In this document: positions 20,201 through 32,204 of the stretch, one piece after another | Layout of the letters: each line of letters begins with the position of its first letter | How positions within the stretch are numbered: the stretch's first letter is position 1 | NCBI RefSeq assembly: GCF_001039355.2 | Contig: NW_019775786.1 | Location: forward strand, 124,001-188,000 | DNA: 64,000 nucleotides | Reading direction: 5' to 3' | Origin: Lingula anatina | Taxonomy: Eukaryota > Brachiopoda > Lingulata > Lingulida > Lingulidae | Notes under the pieces: model-generated | The model's input: the letters and a program-made list of their open reading frames with translations, nothing else | Database searches by the model: none | What the model was told of the DNA's origin: nothing | Position numbers and translations under genes: made by a program

Positions 20201-21700
20201 CATTCTCGTTTTTGACATCCGTAGTTGAATTCAGTGTGCAAAATTTCATTACAAGCGCGACTGGTGACATTAGAATCTTAGAAGTTAAAAACGTGGTGTT
20301 AAAAACCTTGGTGTTTGTTTGAAGTTTAATGTTAGAATGAAAAGAAATAAAAACGATCAAGTCTTAATCATGCCTCAAACCTTGCTGTCTTCCTCAGAAT
20401 AAAATATCTCTTAAGTTTTCATTTGCGAAACTTTTCTGACTAATAAAGTCTGATTGGCGAATATAAGTGTAGTTGTTTTACTGTGCGTAGAATGGGAAAG
20501 AGACTTTCTTAATATTTTGGTACTCATGTCAGTTTGTTAATCAGAATTCTCGAAAAATATCCAGATAATTAACAAAGCGTTTAATAAGAAAAATAAGCGA
20601 AATCAATTGTCTAAATTAAAGGATAGTGGAATGTAAAAATGGACCTTTTTATCGTACAATATAACTGACGCACGGATATTAATTTGTTGCACAGATTATT
20701 TTTCGCGTAAAAATGAAGGGGCATTCATGTAATAGAAAGTTTTTTTTCTGTTTACCAAATTCTACAAAATTCTTTTCGGCAAACTACCAAATCGACCAGC
20801 AGACACCGAGGCGATGTCTTTTGTCTCGAATTTGGGATGATTTGATGAAAGAAAGTAGCAAAATATTTCTTAAAAGTTATTTTTAATTAAAGATGATACA
20901 GAGTGTACATGTCCCTTGATTTTTACCTTGGTGTTATACATGTGCCAGTTGAATATATATTGTTTAAATTATAGCTTTTGTTAGAAACTTTTTGAATTCT
21001 ATATATTGTAACGGAACCTTTTTGGTTCATCTTATTTTTCAATTCCCGACTCAAAGCTGAAAATTATTTTACAAACGCTTTATGACATTTTTTGCAAAAC
21101 TGAAAGCATGTCACTTTTTTCTTCGAAACAGTAATTCTCGTATTCCTCCATGGCATTACATTTCAAAAAGACCGTTTATCGGAATAGTTTTCATATCACT
21201 TTTTGTTATAAAGAGACGCAATGGCAGCGAGTCTATGATATACTATAAGGGGCTATATATAAAGTTTTGAAATTCATGTAAATTTGGAGCATTTTTAATT
21301 TAGCACTCGATTATATCAGTTCGTTACTTGGCAGTTTTTATTTCTTACCAAATTCATGGGGAGGGGGAGGGTACTATGTCAGCCATTGCCTCTGAGAAGG
21401 AAGAAGTGACAAAATATATCCTCGTTTTTTAATGCATCGTTTTGAATTTTAATACATTGGAATAAGCCCAGCTATAATCAAGTAGTTTTGTTGGTAGTTT
21501 ATTTGTAAAATTGAACAAATAGAAAGGTGTACATGTTTCAGAAAATTCTCTGGGGCAGATGTAACTTTGTCTTATATATAGTGAACAATGTTAATAATAA
21601 TTTCTTTTAATGAAACTTGACAGAAAGATGCCTTAAATGTATTGATGTATACATGGAAATTTATTTTGCTCTTAATAAAACTTTAGAAATCTGTGCGAAA
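17296..21700. other. 3' flank of the receptor gene; no gene seen
   Basis: AT-rich sequence. It contains a perfect 22-base palindrome at 17539-17560, repeated TAGGAT-like motifs up to about 17715, and A- and G-tracts near 18030 and 18190. The first part is presumably 3' UTR. Confidence 0.6.
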
Positions 21701-21712
21701 TGCCTTAGTGTT

Positions 21713-22090
21713 TCATTGGCTCAGTGGGTTTCTAGGGTTTGGAGTTCGAATCCTGGGTTGGGAGTTTGGAAATAAGTAGATATTTTTCAAGAAGGCCTTT
21801 TTGAATTTCCGGTTGGTTACTATAAGAGAAAAGTCTACCAGGGGTGGGTGGGCGGGAACACTTAGAGGAGTGGACAGCACGCGCGACTCGGACACAGCAA
21901 CACCAGGTTCAAAACCTGGCGCTTCTAGGTCCCAGCAAATTACCTTTTGCCAAAAAATTCTAAATAGGTAATTTAAACCACGATAGAAGGATTCTTTTAC
22001 CTTCTTACAAACAAGCTGAGGCAGTGGCTCAGTGGGATAGACGACAGACTCGGAAGCAGAAGAGTGAGAGTTCGAGTCGAGCTGAAGGAA
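21713..22090 (+). repeat. cluster of tRNA-like sequences (tRNA-derived SINE or pseudogenes)
   Basis: TGGCTCAGTGG, a perfect pol III A-box, occurs at about 21718 and 22026, and B-box-like (G)GTTCGA-TCC sequences at about 21746 and 22070. Between them, near 21912, the stem CCAGGTTCAAAACCTGG looks like a T-arm. GACTCGGA in two units resembles an anticodon arm. None folds into a full cloverleaf with an acceptor stem, so they are not called tRNA genes. Confidence 0.45.
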
Positions 22091-25000
22091 AAAGAATCAG
22101 TATATTTTGACAAAAAATCTAACAAATATAAGTTTATTATTTTTCTAACGAGTTGAAACAATTTCATTATTTACAATTAGACTAAGTTAAAATGACATTT
22201 GTATTCTACATTAAAAGCAATTCCTATTTTAATTATTTTACAAGTCAAAAATGGAAAAGCTACGATCCACCAACAAGTCAGACATTCTATGCATTTTGAA
22301 AATCACTACTCAAACTACATTTTTATTTTAATATATAGAAAAGATTCTGTGGAATGAAGCAGCCAACAATGTAAAAACCAGAAAATAGAATTTACAGGGT
22401 TAGGTCCGATTAAAAATTTAATTGAAGTTTGTGCATTTATTTTATTTCATTGAAATAATTGCGTAAACTCAGTAGTTCATTCGCATACGGGAATTCAAAA
22501 TGCATATAATGTCATTCACCTCAAATATACAAACACTCCTTGTTCTATGTCGTCGCGCTGAAGTTCGCACGCAAAACCAAAGACTGAGCCAAAACAAATT
22601 ATTTCTCAAAGATTTTTGGTTGTCCTACTAATTGATAGATATATGTAGCTCACATCAAATCCTAAAACATGTACATGTATCTGCTAAATTTTTTCCTTAG
22701 AAAACAAGTTTCACAGCGTGCGAATCAGGAACGACATAAAAAACATGGCGATTTTACAACTGTATCTAATCCATATCCATCTTAGGCATAATACACACAA
22801 GAAAGTGAATACACAGAAATCAGCTTACTTGATATAACTTACCAACACATTGATTCAGAAAATACTGATAAATTTAACTCTGGTTCCCGGTGTTCAGTGA
22901 TCAAGAGACACCAAGCATTTATAACCCATTAGGACGTGTTGGACTGGCATAATATGCGGTCTTTTTTTTCAATTATCCTTTGACCCTACCAAAAGACATT
23001 GCAGAATTTTAGAAGTACTGTGTACAAGACCAACATTACATAGAACGCCTAGCAACAAAGTTTTGGTAAAAATTAGTTCTAAAAATGGCAAATAGGACAC
23101 TTTTTTATGCGTATATTTTTATGAATGTCGAATTTTGATGTTTATTGAGAGAAACAAAATAACCATGAAAAATATTATGTTTAGATGATAATTTGGTAAA
23201 GTCGCAAATAATTGGCAATGTGAAAGAACTGCTTTAAAATAGCGATAGGCGTTGATAAAGTCTTATGAAATTTTCAAAAAAAAAAAAAAAATAATCTTGT
23301 AAATTTCTCAATGAATTCATTTATATTGTACTTGTAGAAGATTGGAAAAAGTTGGTGGCCTTAAATCAATATCGTGGACATACTCGCTACCCCAAATATT
23401 AAATTTTCACAAAGGTATAATAATCAATTCGAGTTTGATAAGCAATTTTCAAAAATTCAAAGTGGAAAAGGTTATGATAAATGCCAGTCCAACATAGATA
23501 TTTTAATGATAAAAGCTCCGAAATAATCCACTTATAATAATTAACCAGTTATTTCTTGATGATAACCCCATTTCTGGTTTGTGATATTTGAATACACACG
23601 CTATCAAAACACCGAGAACCAAAGCAAGTTTATTCCTAGCATACGTCACAATTCCATTTTCACGGTTTTAAGAATACTTATTCAAAACGTGTGGGCAATT
23701 CTGCATTAACCTAGGCACATTTGTGCAGTTTCATAATACCGTTATTTCTGAAGCAAACCAGTCAAAGTTCTAATTTTTGCAAATTGTTATCTCGAATTTT
23801 TTTTACAACTTTACAAACAACATAGTAATAAAAGTCACCTATATGCACTAGACGTAATGAAGTTGCGAATTTTTTTCCCAGGGTTTAACCTAATCAAGTT
23901 AAATGTTAGAGATCTATTCAAAAGGAATAAAAAACAAAAGCAATATGTCTAATTGCAGATTTGCCCACACGATATACATTACCGCAAAAAAAAAAAAATA
24001 AATAAAAAATAAATAAATAAATAAATAAATAAATAAAAAAAATAAATAAATAAATAAAAAACAATTGAAGGTCGTACTAGCACAGTACTCTTCCTGAACA
24101 TTAGTGATAGCTTTACAACAATCACTGCGTTGATTATTTTCACACAATACTTACTTAAGCGAAGGACTTTTGTACTGACATAATTTCTCTTAAAGTGTTA
24201 TTTCACAAGTTTCGTTCCGGTTCCAGGAACCGATGGGCACCTTTATTCCCGAACTAAAAAAGTCAAATTTACCAACAAAAACACCATGGACAGATAGAGT
24301 ACTGTGCTACGACATATAATTGTACGCGGACTCTTCATGGGACTTATCCCCCTATTCTACACCGACTGCGAATTCCACGAACTGCTAGGAATTGTCTAAG
24401 TTTAGAAATCGAGAGGAGTCGTGAAATTTTGTACATTTCAGGAAGAAATTTCGTCCCTGTTTTGGCTTAAATTCACTTGCAAAATGAATGCTCAACATTC
24501 TGAAGCTGAAGTACTTGGTCATAGAACTGAAGAATGAACATCAACAGGTGATAAATGGAAGACTGGTTTTAAACTAGTTTCGATTTCGCGATCTTTCAGA
24601 ATTGCAAGAAAAACCAAATAAACTAGGATCAGTTAAGCGCTTTAATAATTTATCACGATTAAACTAAGTACCATGGGGTTTATCAATTCCCGGCGGTTCG
24701 TAGAATTCGTAGTGGGTGTGGAATATGTGCAATGCAGGGTTGACACTTAATACAGATTTAAGCTCTTTCTTTTTTCTCATTAAAAGGTTCATGAATAAAA
24801 TACTCGTTACGTGCGATGCTTCATCTGATACACGTGCATTTTGGCGAAAATTATTACCACCCCAAGCAAGTATTAAATGTCAACCCTGCAAATACATGTA
24901 GTCTAGATGACAAACGTCGGCAAGCGAGACAATCGTGGCTCTCGATCGGGTACTGGCGAACCCGAATCTGAGGTCTTTGGTGGAGGATGCTACTAATGTC

Positions 25001-26320
25001 CTTTCCAGCGGTGGTTAAAGTCACTGAAATTGAACGAAGGAATTCACATTAGCAAAACTATGGCAAAGGGTTTGCTAAAAAGTGTATGATCATTACAAAA
25101 GTCAAATTTGGTACACGTGTCCTTGTATTAAACACATTACAATTTAAACTGTAAATCACACGAATAAAATTTAATACCCTGAACACACCTTCACAACGAG
25201 TGTCTTTTAAATTCACATTTATCATATCTAAAATTCGTAATTGTGAAAGCTTTTTTCCCCCCAGAGGTTTCGTTCGTTCTTTTTGATCACTGACGTGTGG
25301 TGTTGAAAATACTCGTGCCAATACCAAAATTTCCTTTCATTTCGTTGACAAGTTTAGGTCAACCCTTTTCAATCGTGTATTTTGATATAATAATTTAAAC
25401 AAGTTTCTAGATTGTAATTCATTATAGCAAGGGGCAGAATGTAAAAGATATCAAGAAAATCGCTGTAGTCAGCAATAAAATAACAGGCCCATAAGGAGCC
25501 AGGAATGTTATTACCTGTCTAGCCATATTACATCGATGAAGACAAAGCAAGTTCAGACATCTTGAAAACTGGAATGCGCCCTTTAATGGGTCAGTGGTTA
25601 GTGGCAAAAGCGTCCTCTCTGTCAAATAATAGAAAACAACATATTTTAGCCGACTGTACTCGAGTTTAAAGGAAAGGGCCATTGAAATATAATGTAATAA
25701 AATATTCATGTGGTTATCATGACTAAAACGTGGAACGCACTATTTACGGCAAATTAAACCTTTATTTTTTACGTACACATATATGAAGGCACCGATCTAC
25801 TCACAGTACGTACAACGAATTGTTGCCAGTTTAGGTGTAAAACGTCAAGCTTACCTGTAAAATCCGTAGCATTTCGACATGAGGCTTCTTTCTTCGCCAT
25901 CTCTTCTTTCTTCTCCTGACCTTGGACGTGTCTGAGCACCTCTCACCAAATTGCTCACCTGATTTTCATAACAATGTATATAGGCCATCCACTTTCCGTA
26001 CGGAAGCCTCGATTTAAAATTTAGCCCTCCTTTTTTGTCTCTTTCTTTTTTTTTATTTGATAAGGCACAATGGATCCTCATATTGTAACGGGGAGCGTGG
26101 TCTGTAAAGACCATTATGGCAAAACCAATCACATTTTATCAGCCGTCATTATATCAAACAGATTCCACAGATCACTGAATGAATCCAACTTAAATCACTA
26201 CTGCGGGATTGTGTTAGAGAAGTCAAAATGTGCTTTTCTCCAAATCGACGGATCAACAGACGGATTTTTTAAATTAAAAAGAAAACAACTTTAGCGGTAA
26301 AATTTGAACAAAAAATCAAA
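22091..26320. other. intergenic, no gene seen
   Basis: AT-rich, with an AAAT repeat around 23990-24060. A - strand frame at 25851-26132 ends in ACAG|GTAAGC, but the peptide is lysine/arginine-rich and unlike any family I know. Confidence 0.5.
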
Positions 26321-26586
26321 ATGCTTTAAAAGTGTTTCATTTAAGAAACTTATAAGTTGTCTTATCTTTAATCAAGCGGAACCCACAACGATGAAAAGCA
26401 CAGTGGCGTAATGACGTAATGTGGGTGACAATGTTGCGAGGAAGTTTTCTGTGACGTCAATTAACATCTACTCGGAAATAAAACGTAACGTATGGCGTTA
26501 TCATTATGGCGTCACATAACAAAACAATTGTTTCTAATGGTAATCGTAAAGATTTTTTCCGACATGCTAAAAAGACAGTTAAAGCT

Positions 26587-26734
26587 GGCCCCGTATCTCG
26601 AAAGCATCGCGTATTGCGAATCGCCATATCAAAAAGAGGCTACAGTGTATTATATGGGACGAGTATGGGCGAGTAATGGAATCGAGACGCTTGCGCACGT
26701 GCGCAACATAGCGAAGCTTTCGAGATACGGGGCC
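26587..26734. mobile_element. foldback MITE, GGCCCCGTATCTCGAAAGC ends, 148 bp
   Basis: Terminal inverted repeats of about 24 bp (GGCCCCGTATCTCGAAAGC plus TCGC). It recurs at 28704-28851 only because of the surrounding duplication. No coding capacity. Confidence 0.75.
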
Positions 26735-27814
26735 CTGGTTTCTATATATTTTACACTGTTGCCACGTAAATAACGAAGGCAGGTCTTTGGCCCAGATGAG
26801 AGAGGTAAGTGGCATTTTTTGCACTGGATTTTATTACTATTATTATAAAAATGTAGATATAACGTTTTTATTTATAGCAACACTTTCGAGGCGAATATTT
26901 TTTTTTGCCACCTATAAGTTACTCGATTTCGGCCACATTGATTTAAAACCAAATCAACAGGACACTGCCGCATGTCTTTGATAAACTTGCCTAAAAATAT
27001 GATAGAAAAAAATGCTCATTGTCATGTACATGTAGTACGAATCCAATTGTAAGTGTGTGTGTGCGTATTTGTACTGGTCTTCCCGTTCAGAAAATAAAAT
27101 GTAGGAGATGGGTGTGTGTGTGTGTGTGTGTGTAAAGTATAGGTTATGCATTTGAAGGTAGGCATCGGTTGACTGGTGCTGTGAACGTGGCGCAAATTCA
27201 TTTACATTACACGCTTGTCTGGATTTCAGTTGTCGGTGACGCTCAATATTTAAAGACAAGGTTGAATCCAAATGGCCAAATCATTTTACTTCAAAGAATT
27301 ATATTCCATCCAATGTGCATCTTTTTTTTTCATCGGATATATCTTTTATTGTAACCATGTGAAGATGGCCAAGTCTTCAAAGACGCAGTATTTAGTCAAC
27401 TTTGAGGCTAGCTAACGTGCAGCACTCGCTCATATCGAAATTAAATAGTCTCTCCTGCTTCACAAAATAAATCGTTTTTATGGACAATACTTACGAGTCT
27501 TGCCACAAGAAGATAGTTGAAAGGTTTTAATGATAATCAATAAACCTTTGGTCAAAAAGAATTGATACACCGTCATGTAACAAAATTCAAGAAACAGTGC
27601 ATATTTAATAAATAAATAAATAAATAAATAAATAAATTAATAAATAAATAAATAAATAAAACGGTTAGTCGTTTCAAAATGTCAAGCAACAGTGTTTATC
27701 AAATATAAATAAATAAATAAATACATAAAATGGTTAAACGCTCAGTCATCGTTTAAGTTTTCAATTATTATTTTCATTTGGTGGGGAAGGGAATCCTAGA
27801 GCCCCTGCTGCCCT

Positions 27815-27913
27815 CTAGCATTTAGTTCTGGCGTGGTTATAAATATTCACAATCCTCGGCCAAGCCGGCACGCTCATCAGCTGGTTCTGCGTGAAATACA
27901 TGGCAAGTGGACC
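27815..27913 (-). CDS. second copy of monooxygenase exon 8
   Basis: The coding bases and the acceptor match those of 29960-30058. This copy sits in the downstream half of the N-joined duplication, so it is most likely the same exon assembled twice. If the duplication is real, it would be an alternative terminal exon giving the same protein end. Confidence 0.5.
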   Translation of the reverse strand, partial: GPLAMYFTQNQLMSVPAWPRIVNIYNHARTKC

Positions 27914-28437
27914 CTGAAATAAATAAATAAATAAATAAATAATAATAATAATTATTTGAAGATGTACATTAGGCATATGTCAAATCATTGCCGCTGAACC
28001 TGGCCAAATGCCACCAAATAGTTTCAAATGATGTTATTTCAAGAAATATTACAGTTGTATTGCATTTGTTTTAATGTTTGGACGGAAAATTTCAGCTTAC
28101 TTCCTGTGGTTTACGAAATGGAGTGAAAGTAAGTACTTCTGTTCGAGAACAATTAGCTAAATATTCGCTCGGATACATGTATTTGAAGAAGGTGTAGTTT
28201 TAAACATTTTTTGCTGCTGGAGAGTTTCAGTTGGTTCATTTGTCATGTGGATTTGAGTAGCGTCGTGTTAAAAACTAGTGCTAATTATTAATGTCCGTTA
28301 CAGAGCATTTACGCCTGCTTTTCAAGAATCATAACTCTTAAAACCCACACCTCTAATTCAGCGTAAAACAATCTTAAAGTATTATAATTTCAATCAGCCA
28401 TCAGTAAAATATGGTATCGAATAAGGCTTTACAAGTN

Positions 28438-29773
28438 ATGCTTTAAAAGTGTTTCATTTAAGAAACTTATAAGTTGTCTTATCTTTAATCAAGCGGAACC
28501 CACAACGATGAAAAGCACAGTGGCGTAATGACGTAATGTGGGTGACAATGTTGCGAGGAAGTTTTCTGTGACGTCAATTAACATCTACTCGGAAATAAAA
28601 CGTAACGTATGGCGTTATCATTATGGCGTCACATAACAAAACAATTGTTTCTAATGGTAATCGTAAAGATTTTTTCCGACATGCTAAAAAGACAGTTAAA
28701 GCTGGCCCCGTATCTCGAAAGCATCGCGTATTGCGAATCGCCATATCAAAAAGAGGCTACAGTGTATTATATGGGACGAGTATGGGCGAGTAATGGAATC
28801 GAGACGCTTGCGCACGTGCGCAACATAGCGAAGCTTTCGAGATACGGGGCCCTGGTTTCTATATATTTTACACTGTTGCCACGTAAATAACGAAGGCAGG
28901 TCTTTGGCCCAGATGAGAGAGGTAAGTGGCATTTTTTGCACTGGATTTTATTACTATTATTATAAAAATGTAGATATAACGTTTTTATTTATAGCAACAC
29001 TTTCGAGGCGAATATTTTTTTTTGCCACCTATAAGTTACTCGATTTCGGCCACATTGATTTAAAACCAAATCAACAGGACACTGCCGCATGTCTTTGATA
29101 AACTTGCCTAAAAATATGATAGAAAAAAATGCTCATTGTCATGTACATGTAGTACGAATCCAATTGTAAGTGTGTGTGTGCGTATTTGTACTGGTCTTCC
29201 CGTTCAGAAAATAAAATGTAGGAGATGGGTGTGTGTGTGTGTGTGTGTGTAAAGTATAGGTTATGCATTTGAAGGTAGGCATCGGTTGACTGGTGCTGTG
29301 AACGTGGCGCAAATTCATTTACATTACACGCTTGTCTGGATTTCAGTTGTCGGTGACGCTCAATATTTAAAGACAAGGTTGAATCCAAATGGCCAAATCA
29401 TTTTACTTCAAAGAATTATATTCCATCCAATGTGCATCTTTTTTTTTCATCGGATATATCTTTTATTGTAACCATGTGAAGATGGCCAAGTCTTCAAAGA
29501 CGCAGTATTTAGTCAACTTTGAGGCTAGCTAACGTGCAGCACTCGCTCATATCGAAATTAAATAGTCTCTCCTGCTTCACAAAATAAATCGTTTTTATGG
29601 ACAATACTTACGAGTCTTGCCACAAGAAGATAGTTGAAAGGTTTTAATGATAATCAATAAACCTTTGGTCAAAAAGAATTGATACACCGTCATGTAACAA
29701 AATTCAAGAAACAGTGCATATTTAATAAATAAATAAATAAATAAATAAATAAATTAATAAATTAATAAATTAA

Positions 29774-29808
<35 letters not shown>

Positions 29809-30064
29809 AATGGTTAGTCGTTTCAAAATGTCAAGCAACAGTGTTTATCAAATATAAATAAATAAATACATAAAATGGTTAAACGCTCAGTCATCGTTTA
29901 AGTTTTCAATTATTATTTTCATTTGGTGGGGAAGGGAATCCTAGAGCCCCTGCTGCCCTCTAGCATTTAGTTCTGGCGTGGTTATAAATATTCACAATCC
30001 TCGGCCAAGCCGGCACGCTCATCAGCTGGTTCTGCGTGAAATACATGGCAAGTGGACCCTGAAA

Positions 30065-30100
<36 letters not shown>

Positions 30101-30590
30101 AATAATTATTTGAAGATGTACATTAGGCATATGTCAAATCATTGCCGCTGAACCTGGCCAAATGCCACCAAATAGTTTCAAATGATGTTATTTCAAGAAA
30201 TATTACAGTTGTATTGCATTTGTTTTAATGTTTGGACGGAAAATTTCAGCTTACTTCCTGTGGTTTACGAAATGGAGTGAAAGTAAGTACTTCTGTTCGA
30301 GAACAATTAGCTAAATATTCGCTCGGATACATGTATTTGAAGAAGGTGTAGTTTTAAACATTTTTTGCTGCTGGAGAGTTTCAGTTGGTTCATTTGTCAT
30401 GTGGATTTGAGTAGCGTCGTGTTAAAGACTAGTGCTAATTATTAATGTCCGTTACAGAGCATTTACGCCTGCTTTTCAAGAATCATAACTCTTAAAACCC
30501 ACACCTCTAATTCAGCGTAAAACAATCTTAAAGTATTATAATTTCAATCAGCCATCAGTAAAATATGGTATCGAATAAGGCTTTACAAGT
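28438..30590. repeat. direct duplication, copy B (starts at an N)
   Basis: Second copy of 26321-28436, about 37 bp longer through AAAT expansions. The lack of any unique sequence around the N suggests overlapping contig ends of the two alleles. Confidence 0.95.
29960..30058 (-). CDS. MOXD-like: monooxygenase exon 8: C-terminus and stop (upstream copy)
   Basis: Residues 394-425 and a TAG stop, acceptor TATTTCAG after an AAAT-type microsatellite. FTQNQLMSVPAWPRIVNIYN resembles the conserved W...Y segment near the C-terminus of DBH proteins. An identical copy lies at 27815-27913 within a direct duplication that is probably an assembly artefact. Confidence 0.78.
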   Translation of the reverse strand, partial: GPLAMYFTQNQLMSVPAWPRIVNIYNHARTKC

Positions 30591-31957
30591 CTAAAACACT
30601 ACAAATGATATAAATAATATGCCCACAAGCCAGCAAAAGCAGAACATTAAAAAACCCTACCATAATATTACCAGAACTTTCTTTTGGTCATATAAACTTA
30701 ATGGTAGCGTTATGATAATATTTTGTGCTTGCTGGGTAGCATGCGTATGTTACAGGGGTGGATCCAGGAATATTTGAAAGGGGGTCCGAGGATGCGAAGC
30801 CCCCCCCCCCCAAACTGGGCTTGGGGTTCGGGCCTCGCTGAAGGGCCCCAAAAATTTTTGGTATTTTAGAGGGTGAATGATGCCATTTGGTACGGTTTAG
30901 AACTATGATTCAGCTAGTCAAAATTCTAATTACAAGAGTGGACCAAATCGAAGGGAGGGGGGGGGGGGAGGGGGTCAGGACCCCCATGACCACCCCCCCT
31001 CTAAATCCGCCACTGTGTTACTCGGACATACCTTCATGCATACGTGATTGAAGAGTTCCTGTAGCGGCAGATAACACTGGGCGTGGCATACTTCTGACAG
31101 GTGACAGTTTGCGAGAATCTCATTGGATAATGTTGAACTGACTAGGTTTAAAAACGAGGCCACATTGCATTCGCCTATTCGTCCCGCTGGAAAAATGTAC
31201 GATTTTCTATTAGAGACATATTGTGTGAGTTAGACCTTTATATGGAAAAGAATAAAATCATGGAAACTTCAACAATTTAACACAAACACCAACGTATACG
31301 CTGTTAAAAAAGTTTTGGGGCAACTGCGATCTACAGGTATAAACCGGTTTTCGAGTATATCAATATTGCCGTGAAAATACACCCACTTCCAGGCTCGTAG
31401 ATAATTATGTGGACTTTTCATGTACCATCATTTATCTAGAGACATATTTGTGAATATCTAGAGAAAAATCAATTTGTGATACTCGTTGGGGATTCGTGCA
31501 AATACATGTACTCACTCTTCCTCGCACATTCTCCAGTTTCTAAACTTTGAAACTGTGCGCATTGGTCAAAACGAGGCACGGCGGGAAAGTAGCTGACGAA
31601 AGCGTAGCACATCTCTGCCTAAAATGTCAAGGAAGGAAGGCATGTTACCTATAAACAGAGCACATATAACATGTATATCGAGACTGCGTGCGATTGATAT
31701 AAAAACATCATTTTCCTTATAAACCGGCAGGTCGAACACAAGACGTAAATACGAATGTATGTTCAGAATATTCATGTAACCTGTGTGCCGCCATTATACT
31801 TTTGTGACGCAATCGATACATTTCGTATGTTTAAAAAATTATAATTGAGTAATCCCGGATATGAAAAGATACAGAAAAGAAACATGATAATCAAACGGCC
31901 GCATTTGACTAATCACAGAACTTAAGAGAAATAGAACTTTAAAAAGTTAAAATGAAA

Positions 31958-31988
<31 letters not shown>

Positions 31989-32117
31989 ATGAAATGAAAC
32001 GAAATCAATCACTACACCTCGTCGTCTCAAATAAACGCACAAACGTCTTCCGAAATTTTAAAATGCATTTCTTCTAACACAAACACCAGCCTCTCTATAC
32101 ATGTCCATTTCCTTTAA

Positions 32118-32204
<87 letters not shown>

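Larger units (their letters stand above)
26321..28436. repeat. direct duplication, copy A (ends at an N)
   Basis: Matches 28438-30590 almost base for base; the differences seen are in AAAT repeat lengths and a few substitutions. It ends exactly at the single N at 28437, where the other copy begins. Confidence 0.95.

Noticed and set aside
25851-26132. - strand frame ending at a good splice donor (ACAG|GTAAGC)
   Set aside because: The peptide is basic and low in complexity, the region upstream is a T-rich tract, and no partner exon fits.
26492-29471. Pairs of identical short frames at 26.5-27.4 kb and 28.6-29.5 kb
   Set aside because: They are identical because the sequence is duplicated, and the longest overlaps a foldback MITE; they are not a gene family.
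27600-30110. Regular AAAT arrays considered as a CRISPR-like or satellite array
   Set aside because: They are simple tetranucleotide microsatellites without spacers, in a eukaryotic context.
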